A stretch of 64,000 bases of DNA, from positions 186,001-250,000 of the forward strand of contig CAZNLH010000001.1 in the NCBI GenBank assembly GCA_964573995.1, read 5' to 3'. The notes below the pieces were generated by a model. The model was not told the DNA's origin and did no database searches. It worked only from the letters and a program-made list of their open reading frames with translations. Position numbers and translations under genes: made by a program. How positions within the stretch are numbered: position 1 is the first letter of the stretch; each line of letters begins with the position of its first letter. Positions 45,581-54,875 of the stretch are shown here, piece by piece. The stretch comes from CAZNLH01 sp964573995. GTDB lineage: Bacteria; Gemmatimonadota; CAZMKB01; CAZNLH01.

Positions 45581-45985
45581 TCACGACTTGCCGAGTACCT
45601 TCAAGGCGAAGAGGGCTGCATTCTTTGCGTTATCGATGCCAACAACGGCCACAGGTACGCCCCCGGGCATCTGTACCATTGACAGTAGGGCGTCCACACC
45701 GTGCAGGGGTCCCGTTGATATCGGGACACCGATTACTGGAATATTGGTGTGAGAGGCGATGAATCCAGGGAGATGGCCTGCGAGCCCGGCCCCACCGATA
45801 AAGAGGAGACAACCGAGTTTCTCTTCCTTCCTGATGATCTCTATTGTCCCCTCCGGGTCCCTGTGGGCCGAGGAGACATATATATTGCACTCAACCCCGG
45901 CATCAACCAGCAGGTCGCGGGCCTCTGACATCACCGCCATATCGTTTCGGCTGCCGATGAGTATTGCCACTCTCCGGTCTCGCAT
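45581..45985 (-). CDS. purE: 5-(carboxyamino)imidazole ribonucleotide mutase
   Basis: Purine synthesis; 134 aa, slightly shorter than the usual ~160. Motifs are ILIGSRNDMAVM near the N-terminus, SAHRDPEG (normally SAHRTPE), IGGAGLAGHLPGFIA and GVPISTGPLHGVDALLSMVQMPGGVPVAVV. The C-terminal helix is truncated. purK is not adjacent, so the class I/class II assignment is open. It stands between an acyl-CoA dehydrogenase and tsaC on the same strand. Confidence 0.93.
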   Translation of the reverse strand: MRDRRVAILIGSRNDMAVMSEARDLLVDAGVECNIYVSSAHRDPEGTIEIIRKEEKLGCLLFIGGAGLAGHLPGFIASHTNIPVIGVPISTGPLHGVDALLSMVQMPGGVPVAVVGIDNAKNAALFALKVLGKS

Positions 45986-46041
45986 AGGATCCCCTCAAGT
46001 GAGTTATCGATAACAGAAAATGAAGCACCGATGAGGAGAGA

Positions 46042-47202
46042 TCAGATGGGAAGGACAGCCCCATTGCGAACCAGATTAGTGCCGATAACGAGCCGTTGCA
46101 CCTGATTGGTCCCCTCGTATATCTGCGTGATCTTCGCATCCCTCATGTACTTCTCAATCGGATAGTCCCGCATATAGCCGTAACCGCCGAAGATCTGCAC
46201 CGCATTCACCGTAACACGCATCGCCACGTCGGAGGTATACAACTTGCTCATTGCGGACTGCTTACTTACGGAACGTGCCCCCGAATCGATCATCCTGGCG
46301 GTCTGATAGAGAAGCGCCCTCGCAGCCTCGATCTCGGTTGCCATATCGGAAAGCATGAACTGGATACCCTGGAAGGCACCAATCGGTTGGCCGAACTGAT
46401 GACGCTTCTGGGCATAATCGAAGGCCAGTTCAAAGGCGCCCTGGGCGATTCCAAGCGCTTGCGCTCCAATCCCGGGACGTGTTCGATCGAGGGTCTTCAT
46501 GGCGACGATAAAACCCTGTCCCTCTCGCCCGATGAGGTTCCCCACCGGCACTGGGCAATCTTCGAAGATGAGTTCTCTCTGCACTGACGCACGTATTCCC
46601 ATCTTGTCTTCCGTCTTGCCGAACGAGAAACCCTCGAAGTCCTTTTCGACAATAAAGGCGCTGATCCCCCGGGATCCTTTCTCCGGGTCGGTCTTCGCGA
46701 ATACGGTATAGAGGTCCGCCACACCTGCGTTGGTGCAGAATACCTTCTTCCCATTCAAGACATATACATCGTTGACCCGCCTGGCGGTCGTCTGCATTCC
46801 GCCGGCGTCGCTTCCAGCCTCGGCTTCCGTGAGACCATAACCGCAAAAGGCCTCACCAGCAGCCACAGGAGGGAGGTATTTCCTTTTCTGTTCCTCGGAT
46901 CCCCCCACAATTATGGGCGTGCATCCCAGACCGGTCGCTGCGTACGATACTGCCACTCCCGCCTCGATCCGGCTCAACTCCTCCGTCACCAGACACATGT
47001 TGAACACTCCGCCGCCACTTCCCCCATATTCATCAGGTACGAAGAGCGCGGGGAACCCCGCTTGATTCAGCAACTTCATGATTTCATGCGGAAATCCACC
47101 CTCCCGGTCGAGCCGGGCCCTGACCGGGAGTATCTTATCTTCGGCGATTTCCCGGGCCAGCCTCTTCAGTCTTCTCTGCTCTTCAGACAAGAAATATTCC
47201 AC
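46042..47202 (-). CDS. Acyl-CoA dehydrogenase (third of three)
   Basis: 386 aa. Family motifs are YGLTEAEAGSDAGGM, FVAMKTLDRTRPGIGAQALGIA and the C-terminal YMRDAKITQIYEGTNQVQRLVI, with the catalytic Glu in YEGT. It is separate from the main catabolic block and lies after rnc and before purE, 61 nt downstream of the rnc stop. Substrate unknown; its sequence differs clearly from the other two. Confidence 0.94.
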   Translation of the reverse strand: MEYFLSEEQRRLKRLAREIAEDKILPVRARLDREGGFPHEIMKLLNQAGFPALFVPDEYGGSGGGVFNMCLVTEELSRIEAGVAVSYAATGLGCTPIIVGGSEEQKRKYLPPVAAGEAFCGYGLTEAEAGSDAGGMQTTARRVNDVYVLNGKKVFCTNAGVADLYTVFAKTDPEKGSRGISAFIVEKDFEGFSFGKTEDKMGIRASVQRELIFEDCPVPVGNLIGREGQGFIVAMKTLDRTRPGIGAQALGIAQGAFELAFDYAQKRHQFGQPIGAFQGIQFMLSDMATEIEAARALLYQTARMIDSGARSVSKQSAMSKLYTSDVAMRVTVNAVQIFGGYGYMRDYPIEKYMRDAKITQIYEGTNQVQRLVIGTNLVRNGAVLPI

Positions 47203-47263
47203 ATCGTCCCCCTTTTGAACAATTCGCGAAGTGAAAAAAAACGTCAGACATGCACTCTTTCAC

Positions 47264-48136
47264 CTATTTTACCGATCGGGCCTTCAACTGTCCGTCTTTC
47301 TGTAAACCGTTCTCAGCCCCTACGTCCGTATTATGCATCTCCCTACCGGGTGCCAACTTGTTCAACGCGTGGAAGGCGGCCAGTTTCTCGGCTTCCTTCT
47401 TGCTCTTCCCCCTGCCCCTGGCTATCCACTTCCCCCCAACACGTACCTCGCAGACGAAGACCTTATCGTGTTCGGGGCCTGTAGTCTTGACTACCTTGTA
47501 AACTGGCTGCGTGCGGTATCGCTTTTGAGATAATTGAAGGAGGTTACTCTTCGCGGAGTGGAGGATTCGATCCTTCGTGATCGTATCCTTGAACGGCATC
47601 AGCAAACTATTGATAAGGAGTCTGGCGAAGTGTAATCCCCCATCCAGATAGATTGCACCTATCAGGGCTTCGAAACCATCGGCGAGGATCGTGTCCTTGC
47701 TCTTCCCCTCCATCAGGTCACCTCCGCCACTCAAAAGGAGATACCTGTCAAGATGGATAGAATCCGAGCACCTGGCGAGCGATGACCTTGAAACGAGAGA
47801 CGACTTTATCTTTGTGAGATCCCCTTCCATCATTTCAGGATCCGCCCTGTATAGTTCCTCCGAAACGATCATCCCCAACACTGCATCGCCGAGGAATTCG
47901 AGTCGCTCATAAGATCCCGTTGATCCTTGCCCGTTGTCATTGGTATATGACCGATGGGAGAGTGCCCGGTTCAACAGCACCTTGTCCTTGAACGTATAAT
48001 CGACTTTCCGTTCAAGCAACTTCAAGAGGTCCAACCGGGCCCTTGAAAAGCCAGGCCTGCCCCCGGGTGGATGAACCGGCCGCAAGAACCGCTTCCACAC
48101 TCTCACCGGGTCTCTTAACCAGTTAAATGCTTCCAT
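47264..48136 (-). CDS. rnc: Ribonuclease III
   Basis: Cleaves double-stranded RNA in rRNA and mRNA processing; about 290 aa, long for RNase III because of an ~35-residue N-terminal part and a C-terminal tail. The catalytic signature is YERLEFLGDAVLGMIVSEELY. The second conserved segment is SKDTILADGFEALIGAIYLDGG, and a double-stranded-RNA binding domain begins near NLLQLSQKRY and ends KKEAEKLAAFHALNKL. The ATG at 48136 starts before the fabF stop (14-nt overlap); 48187 is the longest option. acpP-fabF-rnc is a common order. Confidence 0.95.
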   Translation of the reverse strand: MEAFNWLRDPVRVWKRFLRPVHPPGGRPGFSRARLDLLKLLERKVDYTFKDKVLLNRALSHRSYTNDNGQGSTGSYERLEFLGDAVLGMIVSEELYRADPEMMEGDLTKIKSSLVSRSSLARCSDSIHLDRYLLLSGGGDLMEGKSKDTILADGFEALIGAIYLDGGLHFARLLINSLLMPFKDTITKDRILHSAKSNLLQLSQKRYRTQPVYKVVKTTGPEHDKVFVCEVRVGGKWIARGRGKSKKEAEKLAAFHALNKLAPGREMHNTDVGAENGLQKDGQLKARSVK

Positions 48137-49376
48137 CAGGCAGGTATTTCTTGAGCGTAAGACACGCGTTTTGCCCTCCGAAACCAAAGGAGTTTGAAAT
48201 GGCGCAGATTATTTCGGCCTCCCTTGCCTCGTTGGCGACATAATCGAGGTCGCATTCGGGGTCGGGGTGTTCGTAATTTATCGTGGGGGGAACCCATCCC
48301 CTTGCAATGGCAAGCGCCGTAATTGCAAATTCCACGCCCCCGGCTGCACCAAGCAGGTGACCTGTCATCGATTTCGTCGAACTGATCATGAGTCGAGAGG
48401 CATGGTCTCCGAAGACTCGTTTCACCGCAATGGTCTCGAGCCTGTCATTCAATACCGTAGAGGTCCCATGGGCATTGATATAGTCGACGTCCGACGGCTC
48501 AACGCCTGCCTCCTGTAGTGAAAGCATCATTGCCCTGATGGCCCCTTCACCGTCGGGAGCAGGTGCCGTGATGTGATAGGCATCGGCCGTCATCCCGTAA
48601 CCGACCACCTCGGCCAGGATATTAGCCCCACGTCGCCTGGCGTGCTCCAACTCCTCGAGGATGACTACCCCTGATCCCTCGCCGAGGACGAAACCGTCCC
48701 GATCCCTTTCAAAAGGCCGGCTTGCATGTGCCGGGTCATCGTTCCTGGTTGACAGGGCCTTCATAGCACAGAATCCACCAATAGACATGGGGGTGATGGC
48801 GGCCTCGGCCCCCCCCGCGATGATCACGTCCGCATCCCCGTACTTGATCCATCTGAAGGCATCCCCGATGGCATGCGAGCCGGAGGCACAGGCGGAAACA
48901 GTCGAATAGTTCGGGCCCTTGGCACCGAAGCGCATGGACACCTGCCCGCTGGCGATATTCGATATCATCATCGGGACAAAGAAGGGGCTTATCCTGCCCG
49001 GGCCACCGTTGATCAGCCTCCAATGCTGTTCTTCGATGGTGGCAATCCCGCCGATTCCGGACCCGATTATCACCCCAAAGCGTTCGCTGTCGATCCCCTC
49101 AACCTTCAGGCCCGAACCTTCAACCGCCATCGTTGCAGCACCGATCGCGTACTGGAGGAAGAGGTCCATTCGCCTGATATCCTTTTTCTCAAGGAAATCC
49201 TGTGGGGAATAGCCCTTTACCTCTGCTGCAAATCGAGATGCAAACCCGGACGCGTCGAATCTGGTAATGGGCCTGACACCGCTCGAACCCTCCATCAAGG
49301 CCTTCCAGGTCTCCTCAAGCGTATTGCCTATCGGGGTAACAAGCCCTATCCCTGAAACTACCACCCTGCGTGCCAT
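48123..49376 (-). CDS. fabF: 3-oxoacyl-ACP synthase II
   Basis: Elongating condensing enzyme of fatty-acid synthesis; 417 aa. The Cys-His-His triad is in TVSACASGSHAIGDAF (nucleophile Cys), NAHGTSTVLND and TKSMTGHLLGAAGGVEF. The N-terminus has RRVVVSGIGLVTPIGN. It lies 50 nt after acpP and overlaps rnc by 14 nt. Confidence 0.97.
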   Translation of the reverse strand: MARRVVVSGIGLVTPIGNTLEETWKALMEGSSGVRPITRFDASGFASRFAAEVKGYSPQDFLEKKDIRRMDLFLQYAIGAATMAVEGSGLKVEGIDSERFGVIIGSGIGGIATIEEQHWRLINGGPGRISPFFVPMMISNIASGQVSMRFGAKGPNYSTVSACASGSHAIGDAFRWIKYGDADVIIAGGAEAAITPMSIGGFCAMKALSTRNDDPAHASRPFERDRDGFVLGEGSGVVILEELEHARRRGANILAEVVGYGMTADAYHITAPAPDGEGAIRAMMLSLQEAGVEPSDVDYINAHGTSTVLNDRLETIAVKRVFGDHASRLMISSTKSMTGHLLGAAGGVEFAITALAIARGWVPPTINYEHPDPECDLDYVANEAREAEIICAISNSFGFGGQNACLTLKKYLPDGSI

Positions 49377-49426
49377 GGACTACCTCCTGGTGAGATTCAA
49401 TCAGCGGTGCAATCGCACCCCCGCCT

Positions 49427-49678
49427 TCACTCGCTGATATTCTTTTCCAGATAATCGATGGCATCACCAACCGTAAGCAATCTTTCGGCGTCCTCATCCG
49501 GTATTTCGACACCAAACTCTTCTTCGAAGGCCATTACAAGTTCAACTGTGTCGAGCGAGTCGGCCCCGAGGTCGTCAACAAACGAAGAATCGTTGCTTAT
49601 CTTCTCGGGATCAATGCCCAGGCTGTCCACGATCATATCCCTTACCTTTTTCTCGATTGTTTCCCTGTCTATCGGCAT
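49427..49678 (-). CDS. acpP: Acyl carrier protein
   Basis: Carries fatty-acid intermediates on a phosphopantetheine arm; 83 aa. The attachment site is Ser41 in [22 protein letters not shown], and the helix-2 DSL motif, acidic composition and C-terminal AIDYLEKN are standard. A GGAGGAG ribosome site lies just upstream. In the middle of plsX-fabH-fabD-fabG-acpP-fabF. Confidence 0.98.
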   Translation of the reverse strand: MPIDRETIEKKVRDMIVDSLGIDPEKISNDSSFVDDLGADSLDTVELVMAFEEEFGVEIPDEDAERLLTVGDAIDYLEKNISE

Positions 49679-49726
49679 CCTTTCTCCTCCTTCTGAGCGA
49701 ACGAGATCAAATTCCCCAAGGTGAGA

Positions 49727-50485
49727 TCAACTCATGACCATCCCACCATCCACGTGAATTACCTGTCCCGTGATATAGTCGGCGAGATCCGATGCCAGGA
49801 ACAAGACCACCTTGGCGACATCTTCCGGTGTGCCTCCTCTTCCAAGCGGGATGTTTCGCAAAAACATCTCCTTGGCCGTATCCGGCAACCTTTCCGTCAT
49901 AGGCGTTTCAATAAAACCAGGCGCAATGGCGTTGATTGTAATGCCCCTGGATGCCACCTCGCGAGCGGCCGACTTGGTCAGACCTATTACACCAGACTTG
50001 GAAGCGGAATAGTTTGCCTGCCCTGGATTCCCGATCAAGGCCACAACAGAAGACAGGTTGATTATCTTTCCGGAACGCTGCTTGATCATCACCGGCAGGA
50101 CGGCCTTGGTGCAGAAGAATATCCCCTTAAGGTTGACGTCGATGACGGAATTCCAATCTTCTTCCTTCATCCTGACAATGAAACCGTCCCTTGCAATTCC
50201 CGCATTGTTGATGAGAAGATCGATGGTCTCAAAGGTCTCGAGGACCATATCCACCATCTTCTGCACGCTCTCACCCAATGATACGTCCACCTGAAGGGCA
50301 ATCGACCGTCCATTCCCGTCAAGGCTCTCAGCGACACGCTTTGCGCCCTCTCCATCGACGTCCGATATGGCTACGTGAGCCCCCGCATCGTACAATTTCC
50401 GGCAGATGGCCTCCCCTATCCCCTGCGCACCACCGGTAACCAATGCGACCTTTGATCCGAGATCGACCTTTGCATTACTCTCCAT
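49727..50485 (-). CDS. fabG: 3-oxoacyl-ACP reductase
   Basis: NADPH-dependent reduction step of fatty-acid synthesis; 252 aa SDR enzyme. The cofactor motif is VTGGAQGIGEAI. The Ser-Tyr-Lys active site is IINLSSVVALIGNPGQANYSASKSGVIG, and GFIETPMTERLPD follows. The FabG-typical NNAGI lies near residue 91. Overlaps fabD by 11 nt. Confidence 0.97.
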   Translation of the reverse strand: MESNAKVDLGSKVALVTGGAQGIGEAICRKLYDAGAHVAISDVDGEGAKRVAESLDGNGRSIALQVDVSLGESVQKMVDMVLETFETIDLLINNAGIARDGFIVRMKEEDWNSVIDVNLKGIFFCTKAVLPVMIKQRSGKIINLSSVVALIGNPGQANYSASKSGVIGLTKSAAREVASRGITINAIAPGFIETPMTERLPDTAKEMFLRNIPLGRGGTPEDVAKVVLFLASDLADYITGQVIHVDGGMVMS

Positions 50486-51422
50486 CTTCTCCCTCTAATG
50501 AACGGATAAACGACTCAATCCCCTCAACACCGTCAACGCTGGATCCGGTGAGTGTCGGATCGATCTTGCGAAGAAGCCGCGACAGGACCTTTCCGGGACC
50601 TACTTCAAGGAAATCAACATGGCCGGTGGCGACAATCGTACGAATCGAATCCTCCCACAGGACCGGCTTCATCAACTGCTCCTTCAGGCACTTACGCAGT
50701 TCATCCGCGTCTCGATGGCATGCCGCATCTACGTTGGTGACGACCGGCACCCTGCTGTTCGACATGTCCAGGGAATCCAGGTGACTTTCAAGGCCGGCTA
50801 GGGCCTCTCCCATAAGGCTGGAGTGAAAAGCGCCGCTCACATCTAGTCTTATTGCGCGCCTCGCCCCCCTCTCACGTGCTATCCGTATGGCTTCTCTGAC
50901 ACCCTCCATATCGCCGGAAATCACTGTCTGTATTGGAGAGTTGTAGTTTGCCGGCTCTACCGACCCACAGCGTGATGCCTCGCAACACACCTCCTGCACC
51001 TCCGAGGCGGGCATGCCAAGAATGGCGGCCATCGTCCCAGGTACCTTGAGACCCGCTTCGTACATCAATTCTCCCCTCAGCCAAACAGTCGCCAGGGCAT
51101 CCTGGAAGGAAAGGCTTCCGGCACAGACAAGGGCGGAATACTCCCCCAGGCTGTGCCCGGCTACGATAACCGGCTCAATGCCCACTTCATGCATGACCCG
51201 CATAATGGAGATGCTGTAGGTCAAGATTGCCGGCTGAGTGTTCTTGGTCTTTACGAGATCCTCGTTGGGGCCTTCGAATATTATCCGGGAGAGTCGAAAG
51301 CCGAGTATCTCATCGGCTTCATCAAAGGTAGACCTGACAGTTTCGTAACGCTCATAACAATCCCGGCCCATCCCTACATACTGAGAACCCTGTCCCGGGA
51401 ATAGATAGGCCAAACTTCTCAT
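50475..51422 (-). CDS. fabD: Malonyl-CoA:ACP transacylase
   Basis: Loads malonyl groups onto ACP; about 315 aa. The N-terminus is AYLFPGQGSQYVGMG, the nucleophile Ser is in GHSLGEYSALVCAG, and the catalytic His is in VSGAFHSSLM. The C-terminal VDFLEVGPGKVLSRL is present. The ATG at 51422 lies 12 nt after the fabH stop; a GTG at 51440 in the preceding gene is less likely. Overlaps fabG by 11 nt. Confidence 0.96.
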   Translation of the reverse strand: MRSLAYLFPGQGSQYVGMGRDCYERYETVRSTFDEADEILGFRLSRIIFEGPNEDLVKTKNTQPAILTYSISIMRVMHEVGIEPVIVAGHSLGEYSALVCAGSLSFQDALATVWLRGELMYEAGLKVPGTMAAILGMPASEVQEVCCEASRCGSVEPANYNSPIQTVISGDMEGVREAIRIARERGARRAIRLDVSGAFHSSLMGEALAGLESHLDSLDMSNSRVPVVTNVDAACHRDADELRKCLKEQLMKPVLWEDSIRTIVATGHVDFLEVGPGKVLSRLLRKIDPTLTGSSVDGVEGIESFIRSLEGEDGE

Positions 51423-51433
51423 ACCCCTACCTA

Positions 51434-52426
51434 TCACCACCTCATCAGGGCCGACGCCCAGGTCACTCCTCCACCAGCCGCAGCAAGGAGGACCGTGCTC
51501 CCGTCCTTCAGCAGTCCCATCTTCCGGGCTTCATAGAGGGCGATGGGAATCGAGGCGGCGGAGGTGTTACCATATCGATCAATGTTGACGAAGACCTTCT
51601 CCTTCGGAATATTCAATCTCTTGGCCGTGGCATCGATGATACGAATATTGGCCTGATGGGGGATGAAGAGATCTACATCGGAGGCCTCCAACCCAGCCCC
51701 CTTCAGTGCCTCCTGGGCGGCTTCCTGCATGGCCCTCGTAGCGTACTTGAACAGTTCGTTGCCCATCATCTTTATATAGTGGAGCCTACGATCCACCGTC
51801 TCCTGGCTGGCAGGCTTTCTGGAACCGCCGGCGGGCATGTTGAGGATTCGCGTCAGCCTGCCGTCGCTCTTCATGTATGTCGACATTATCCCCTTGCCGG
51901 GTTGGACATTTCCCAGCAGCACCGCGCCAGCGCCATCGCCGAAAAGGACACACGTGCTTCTATCCGTGAAATCGCATATCTTTGTCAGGGTTTCCGCGCC
52001 TATAAGGAGGATATGCCTATAACTCCCATTGAGTATCAGGCTCCGTGCAATGGACATCCCGTATAAAAATCCGGAACAGGCAGCGCTGATGTCGAAAGCG
52101 GCGGCATTCTCCGCGTTTAGAAGCTCCTGAACGGTACAGGCCGCGGCAGGAAAGGGGTGATCGGGCGTGGCGGTAGCCAATATGATCATATCGATCTCCG
52201 CGCTTGTTATCCCCGCCTCTTTCATGGCGATCCTGCCCGCCTCGGCAGCCAGGTCTGACGTCGCTGTCATATCATTGGAAATACGCCGTTCCCTGATACC
52301 GGTACGGGTAACTATCCACTCGTCGGAAGTGTCAACCAGCCTTTCGAGGTCGTAGTTCGTCAATACCTGATCGGGAACGCACATCCCGATGGAAAGTACA
52401 CCCGCTGTGTTACTTGTTCCAGTCAT
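51434..52426 (-). CDS. fabH: 3-oxoacyl-ACP synthase III
   Basis: Starts fatty-acid synthesis by condensing an acyl-CoA with malonyl-ACP; 330 aa. Cys117 is in FDISAACSGFLYGM, the His in FIPHQANIRIIDATAKRL and the Asn in YGNTSAASIPIAL. Its ATG overlaps the plsX stop by 1 nt (TAATG). Primer preference (acetyl vs branched acyl-CoA) cannot be read, though the nearby leucine dehydrogenase makes branched primers plausible. Confidence 0.97.
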   Translation of the reverse strand: MTGTSNTAGVLSIGMCVPDQVLTNYDLERLVDTSDEWIVTRTGIRERRISNDMTATSDLAAEAGRIAMKEAGITSAEIDMIILATATPDHPFPAAACTVQELLNAENAAAFDISAACSGFLYGMSIARSLILNGSYRHILLIGAETLTKICDFTDRSTCVLFGDGAGAVLLGNVQPGKGIMSTYMKSDGRLTRILNMPAGGSRKPASQETVDRRLHYIKMMGNELFKYATRAMQEAAQEALKGAGLEASDVDLFIPHQANIRIIDATAKRLNIPKEKVFVNIDRYGNTSAASIPIALYEARKMGLLKDGSTVLLAAAGGGVTWASALMRW

Positions 52427-53436
52427 TATTTCTGAAACTCCTCCAGTTGAGTACGAATATGTTCGTTGATACGCCTCTTGACCGAGAGCCTTGCCGTGTT
52501 AATGGCATTCCGTATCGCCTTTGGAGAAGATCCACCATGACATATAATGGAAACGCCATCGATGCCCAGTAAGGGGGCTCCGCCATACTCCTCGTAATTC
52601 AGGTTCTTTTTCAGGATGTCGAATGTAGGTTTCATCAAAAGGGCACCTATTCGCCTGACCGGACTGACGGATGTCGCACTCCTTATCATGGACATAACGA
52701 GGTAAATTACGCTTTCACTCAACTTGAGGAGGACGTTTCCCACAAATCCATCACACACGACCACGTCTGCTACGCCTTGTATGATATCACGGCCCTCGAC
52801 GTTTCCGATAAAATTCAGTCTGCTCGCTTTCAGCAACCTGTGAGTCTTCACGGTCAATTCATCGCCCTTGGTGGGCTCCTCACCGATGCTCAACAATCCA
52901 ACTCGCGGGTTCCGGCGTCCAAGGAACTTATGGGCATAGACATGCCCCATGATGGCGAAGTGGAGGAGATGGATCGGCTTGCTGTCTACGTTGGCCCCTA
53001 CATCCAATACGATGCAGGGCTCCTTCATTGTCGGAAAGATCGTAACAATCGCCGGACGCGAGATTCCCTTAAGCCTACCGAGCGTTAAGAGTGATTGAGC
53101 CATCACCGCCCCGGTGTTGCCTGCGCTGATGAAGGCATCGGTTTCCCCCTCTTTTTGAGACCGCAGACCCACGGAAATCGATGAATCCTTCTTTTTCTTC
53201 AGGGCTTGAGCCGGCTGTTCGCTCATTTCTATAACTTGCGGGGCATGCTTCACGGAGAGGCGGGGGTCTGAAAAACTCCTCGATTTCAACTCGCGTTCTA
53301 TCCTCTCCTTGTCCCCTGCAAGAACCATCTCGAAGTCATTTTCAAGCATCCCGAGCGCCTCGATTGCCCCCTCGATAGGCGTCTCTGGTACCCTGTCTCC
53401 CCCCATTGCATCCAGGACAATCTTCATCCGGTTCAC
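52426..53436 (-). CDS. plsX: Phosphate acyltransferase PlsX
   Basis: Converts acyl-ACP to acyl-phosphate for phospholipid synthesis; 336 aa. It starts KIVLDAMGGDRVPETPIEGAIEA, the usual PlsX N-terminus, with SAGNTGAVMAQSLLTLGRL near residue 105 and VVCDGFVGNVLLKLSES later. Membrane-associated by family. It lies 46 nt after rpmF and heads the fab run. Confidence 0.96.
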   Translation of the reverse strand: MNRMKIVLDAMGGDRVPETPIEGAIEALGMLENDFEMVLAGDKERIERELKSRSFSDPRLSVKHAPQVIEMSEQPAQALKKKKDSSISVGLRSQKEGETDAFISAGNTGAVMAQSLLTLGRLKGISRPAIVTIFPTMKEPCIVLDVGANVDSKPIHLLHFAIMGHVYAHKFLGRRNPRVGLLSIGEEPTKGDELTVKTHRLLKASRLNFIGNVEGRDIIQGVADVVVCDGFVGNVLLKLSESVIYLVMSMIRSATSVSPVRRIGALLMKPTFDILKKNLNYEEYGGAPLLGIDGVSIICHGGSSPKAIRNAINTARLSVKRRINEHIRTQLEEFQK

Positions 53437-53482
53437 CTCAGTCGGAGATCCCAGCCGCAGCGATTACCGGTAAACCGTCTAT

Positions 53483-53668
53483 CTACGACAACTCCTCCAC
53501 TTCAATCACCAACTTCCCCCGATAATATCCGCAATGAGGACATATACAATGAGGTTCTTTAGGTTGTCTGCATTGGGAGCATAAAGATGTCGGCGGCGGC
53601 GAAAGACGGTAATGTGTCCTTCTCTTCCTCTTTCTGCTTTTTGAAGTCTTCTGTCTCGGTACAGCCAT
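53483..53668 (-). CDS. rpmF: 50S ribosomal protein bL32
   Basis: 61 aa. It starts AVPRQKTSKSRKRKRRTHY and keeps the zinc-ribbon cysteines C30/C33 and C43/C46, i.e. the zinc-binding C+ form. The C-terminus GYYRGKLVIEVEE is normal. Only 3 nt separate it from yceD, as in the widely conserved yceD-rpmF-plsX-fabH order. Confidence 0.96.
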   Translation of the reverse strand: MAVPRQKTSKSRKRKRRTHYRLSPPPTSLCSQCRQPKEPHCICPHCGYYRGKLVIEVEELS

Positions 53669-53671
53669 GGT

Positions 53672-54148
53672 TTAGTTTGAACAAGTACAGTTTTCTTTGT
53701 TTAGATTTACCCCACACCCCGCGCATAACCCCCTGCAGTCCTCACGACAAAGCGGATAGACGGGAATATTGAGGATGAAGTACTCCCTCACCAGGTCCCC
53801 CATATCCAGTTCTTGCTGTCCAGATCCAAGTAAGATCAAGTCTTCTCCCGGATCCCTTCCATAATCCTCCCCTCCCCTGGTCCCCTTTCTCAAGGCGATG
53901 AAGGATACATCCGCACTGACGTCTTTATCGAACTCTTCAAGACACCTGCTGCATTCCCATAGGGAGGGGACATTCAATGTAAAAGAAAAGATGAAGAAAT
54001 TGTCATCGCGCTTGTTGACGCTCCCCTCAATCGTACCGTTGCCTATCGTCTTCACGCCAAGACCACTAAAAAGGGGAATGTCCCCCATAAAAGACAGACT
54101 CAGCGGATTGATCCCCTTACCGAGCCTCATCAAATCGATCTTAAACAT
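53672..54148 (-). CDS. yceD: YceD/DUF177 family protein
   Basis: 158 aa. The N-terminal MFKIDLMRLGKG and the C-terminal Cys cluster PLCREDCRGLCAGCGVNLN are family features; the second half also has CSRCLEEFD (WECSRCL). In E. coli and plants the family has been linked to 23S rRNA accumulation, though its molecular role is unclear. The ATG at 54148 lies 7 nt after a -10 box, so the mRNA is predicted to be leaderless, and no ribosome site precedes it. Confidence 0.9.
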   Translation of the reverse strand: MFKIDLMRLGKGINPLSLSFMGDIPLFSGLGVKTIGNGTIEGSVNKRDDNFFIFSFTLNVPSLWECSRCLEEFDKDVSADVSFIALRKGTRGGEDYGRDPGEDLILLGSGQQELDMGDLVREYFILNIPVYPLCREDCRGLCAGCGVNLNKENCTCSN

Positions 54149-54155
54149 TTTGTGC

Positions 54156-54185
54156 AATATAATATCTTACCGGTGCTATTGTCAA
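54156..54185 (-). promoter_or_regulatory. Sigma-70 promoter of yceD-rpmF-plsX-fab
   Basis: On the minus strand, a perfect TTGACA (54180-54185), an 18-nt spacer and TATATT (54156-54161). The -10 box ends 7 nt before the yceD ATG, so transcription would start at or next to the start codon. Confidence 0.8.
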
Positions 54186-54342
54186 GTAAAAGGAACCTTG
54201 AAGTTTCCCCGGGTCTTTCTCTTTGAGAGGAGTATCTCATTGAATTGCAGGGATATCCATTATTTGACAAGTGTAAGTAAGTAAAGGGGATTTCGTGAAT
54301 CAAAGATCGTATTAACACCCGGAAAGAGTTCTCCCCTCTCTT

Positions 54343-54771
54343 TCACCTTCCAACCCGGAGGGCCTCCAGCCCGCTGAAGAAAAAGGAAATTTCAACACGG
54401 GCCGATTCCAACGAATCAGAGGCATGGATCGCATTTCGCTCCTTGCTGGCGGCGAATTCGGCACGTATCGTCCCCGCCGCGGCCTCATTAGGGTCTGTGG
54501 CACCGATGGTGTTCCTCAGGTCCCTTACTGCATCCTCCTTCTCAAGAAGGAGGGCCACTATCTCCCCGCTTGACATAAAATCTACGAGAGCATCGAAAAA
54601 AGGCTTGCCCCGGTGCACATCGTAAAAGGCCATTGCTTCAGTCCGGGTCAAGCGCTCGCGCTTCGAGCACAGGACTCTGAACCCAGCCGCCTTGAGGCGA
54701 GAGACAATTTCATCCTCGAGGTGGCTCTCAACCGCGTCCGGCTTAATTATTGCCAACGTAGGCTCAATCAT
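54343..54771 (-). CDS. ndk: Nucleoside-diphosphate kinase
   Basis: Balances NTP pools; 142 aa. The phosphorylated His is H116 in RNAIHASDS. The N-terminus TLAIIKPDAVE, the Lys and Tyr region (MAFYDVHRGKPFF) and the NTIGATDPNEAAAGTIRAEF motif are normal. It lies 104 nt downstream of the CBS protein gene on the same strand. Confidence 0.97.
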   Translation of the reverse strand: MIEPTLAIIKPDAVESHLEDEIVSRLKAAGFRVLCSKRERLTRTEAMAFYDVHRGKPFFDALVDFMSSGEIVALLLEKEDAVRDLRNTIGATDPNEAAAGTIRAEFAASKERNAIHASDSLESARVEISFFFSGLEALRVGR

Positions 54772-54875
54772 GATATCTCCACCTGTGTTGTCGGAAACCC
54801 GCCATTATTTATTGAAAGATAAAAAATGCACTGAGTGGATGCATTCCGGTATCAACGGGGTGATCACCCAATTTC

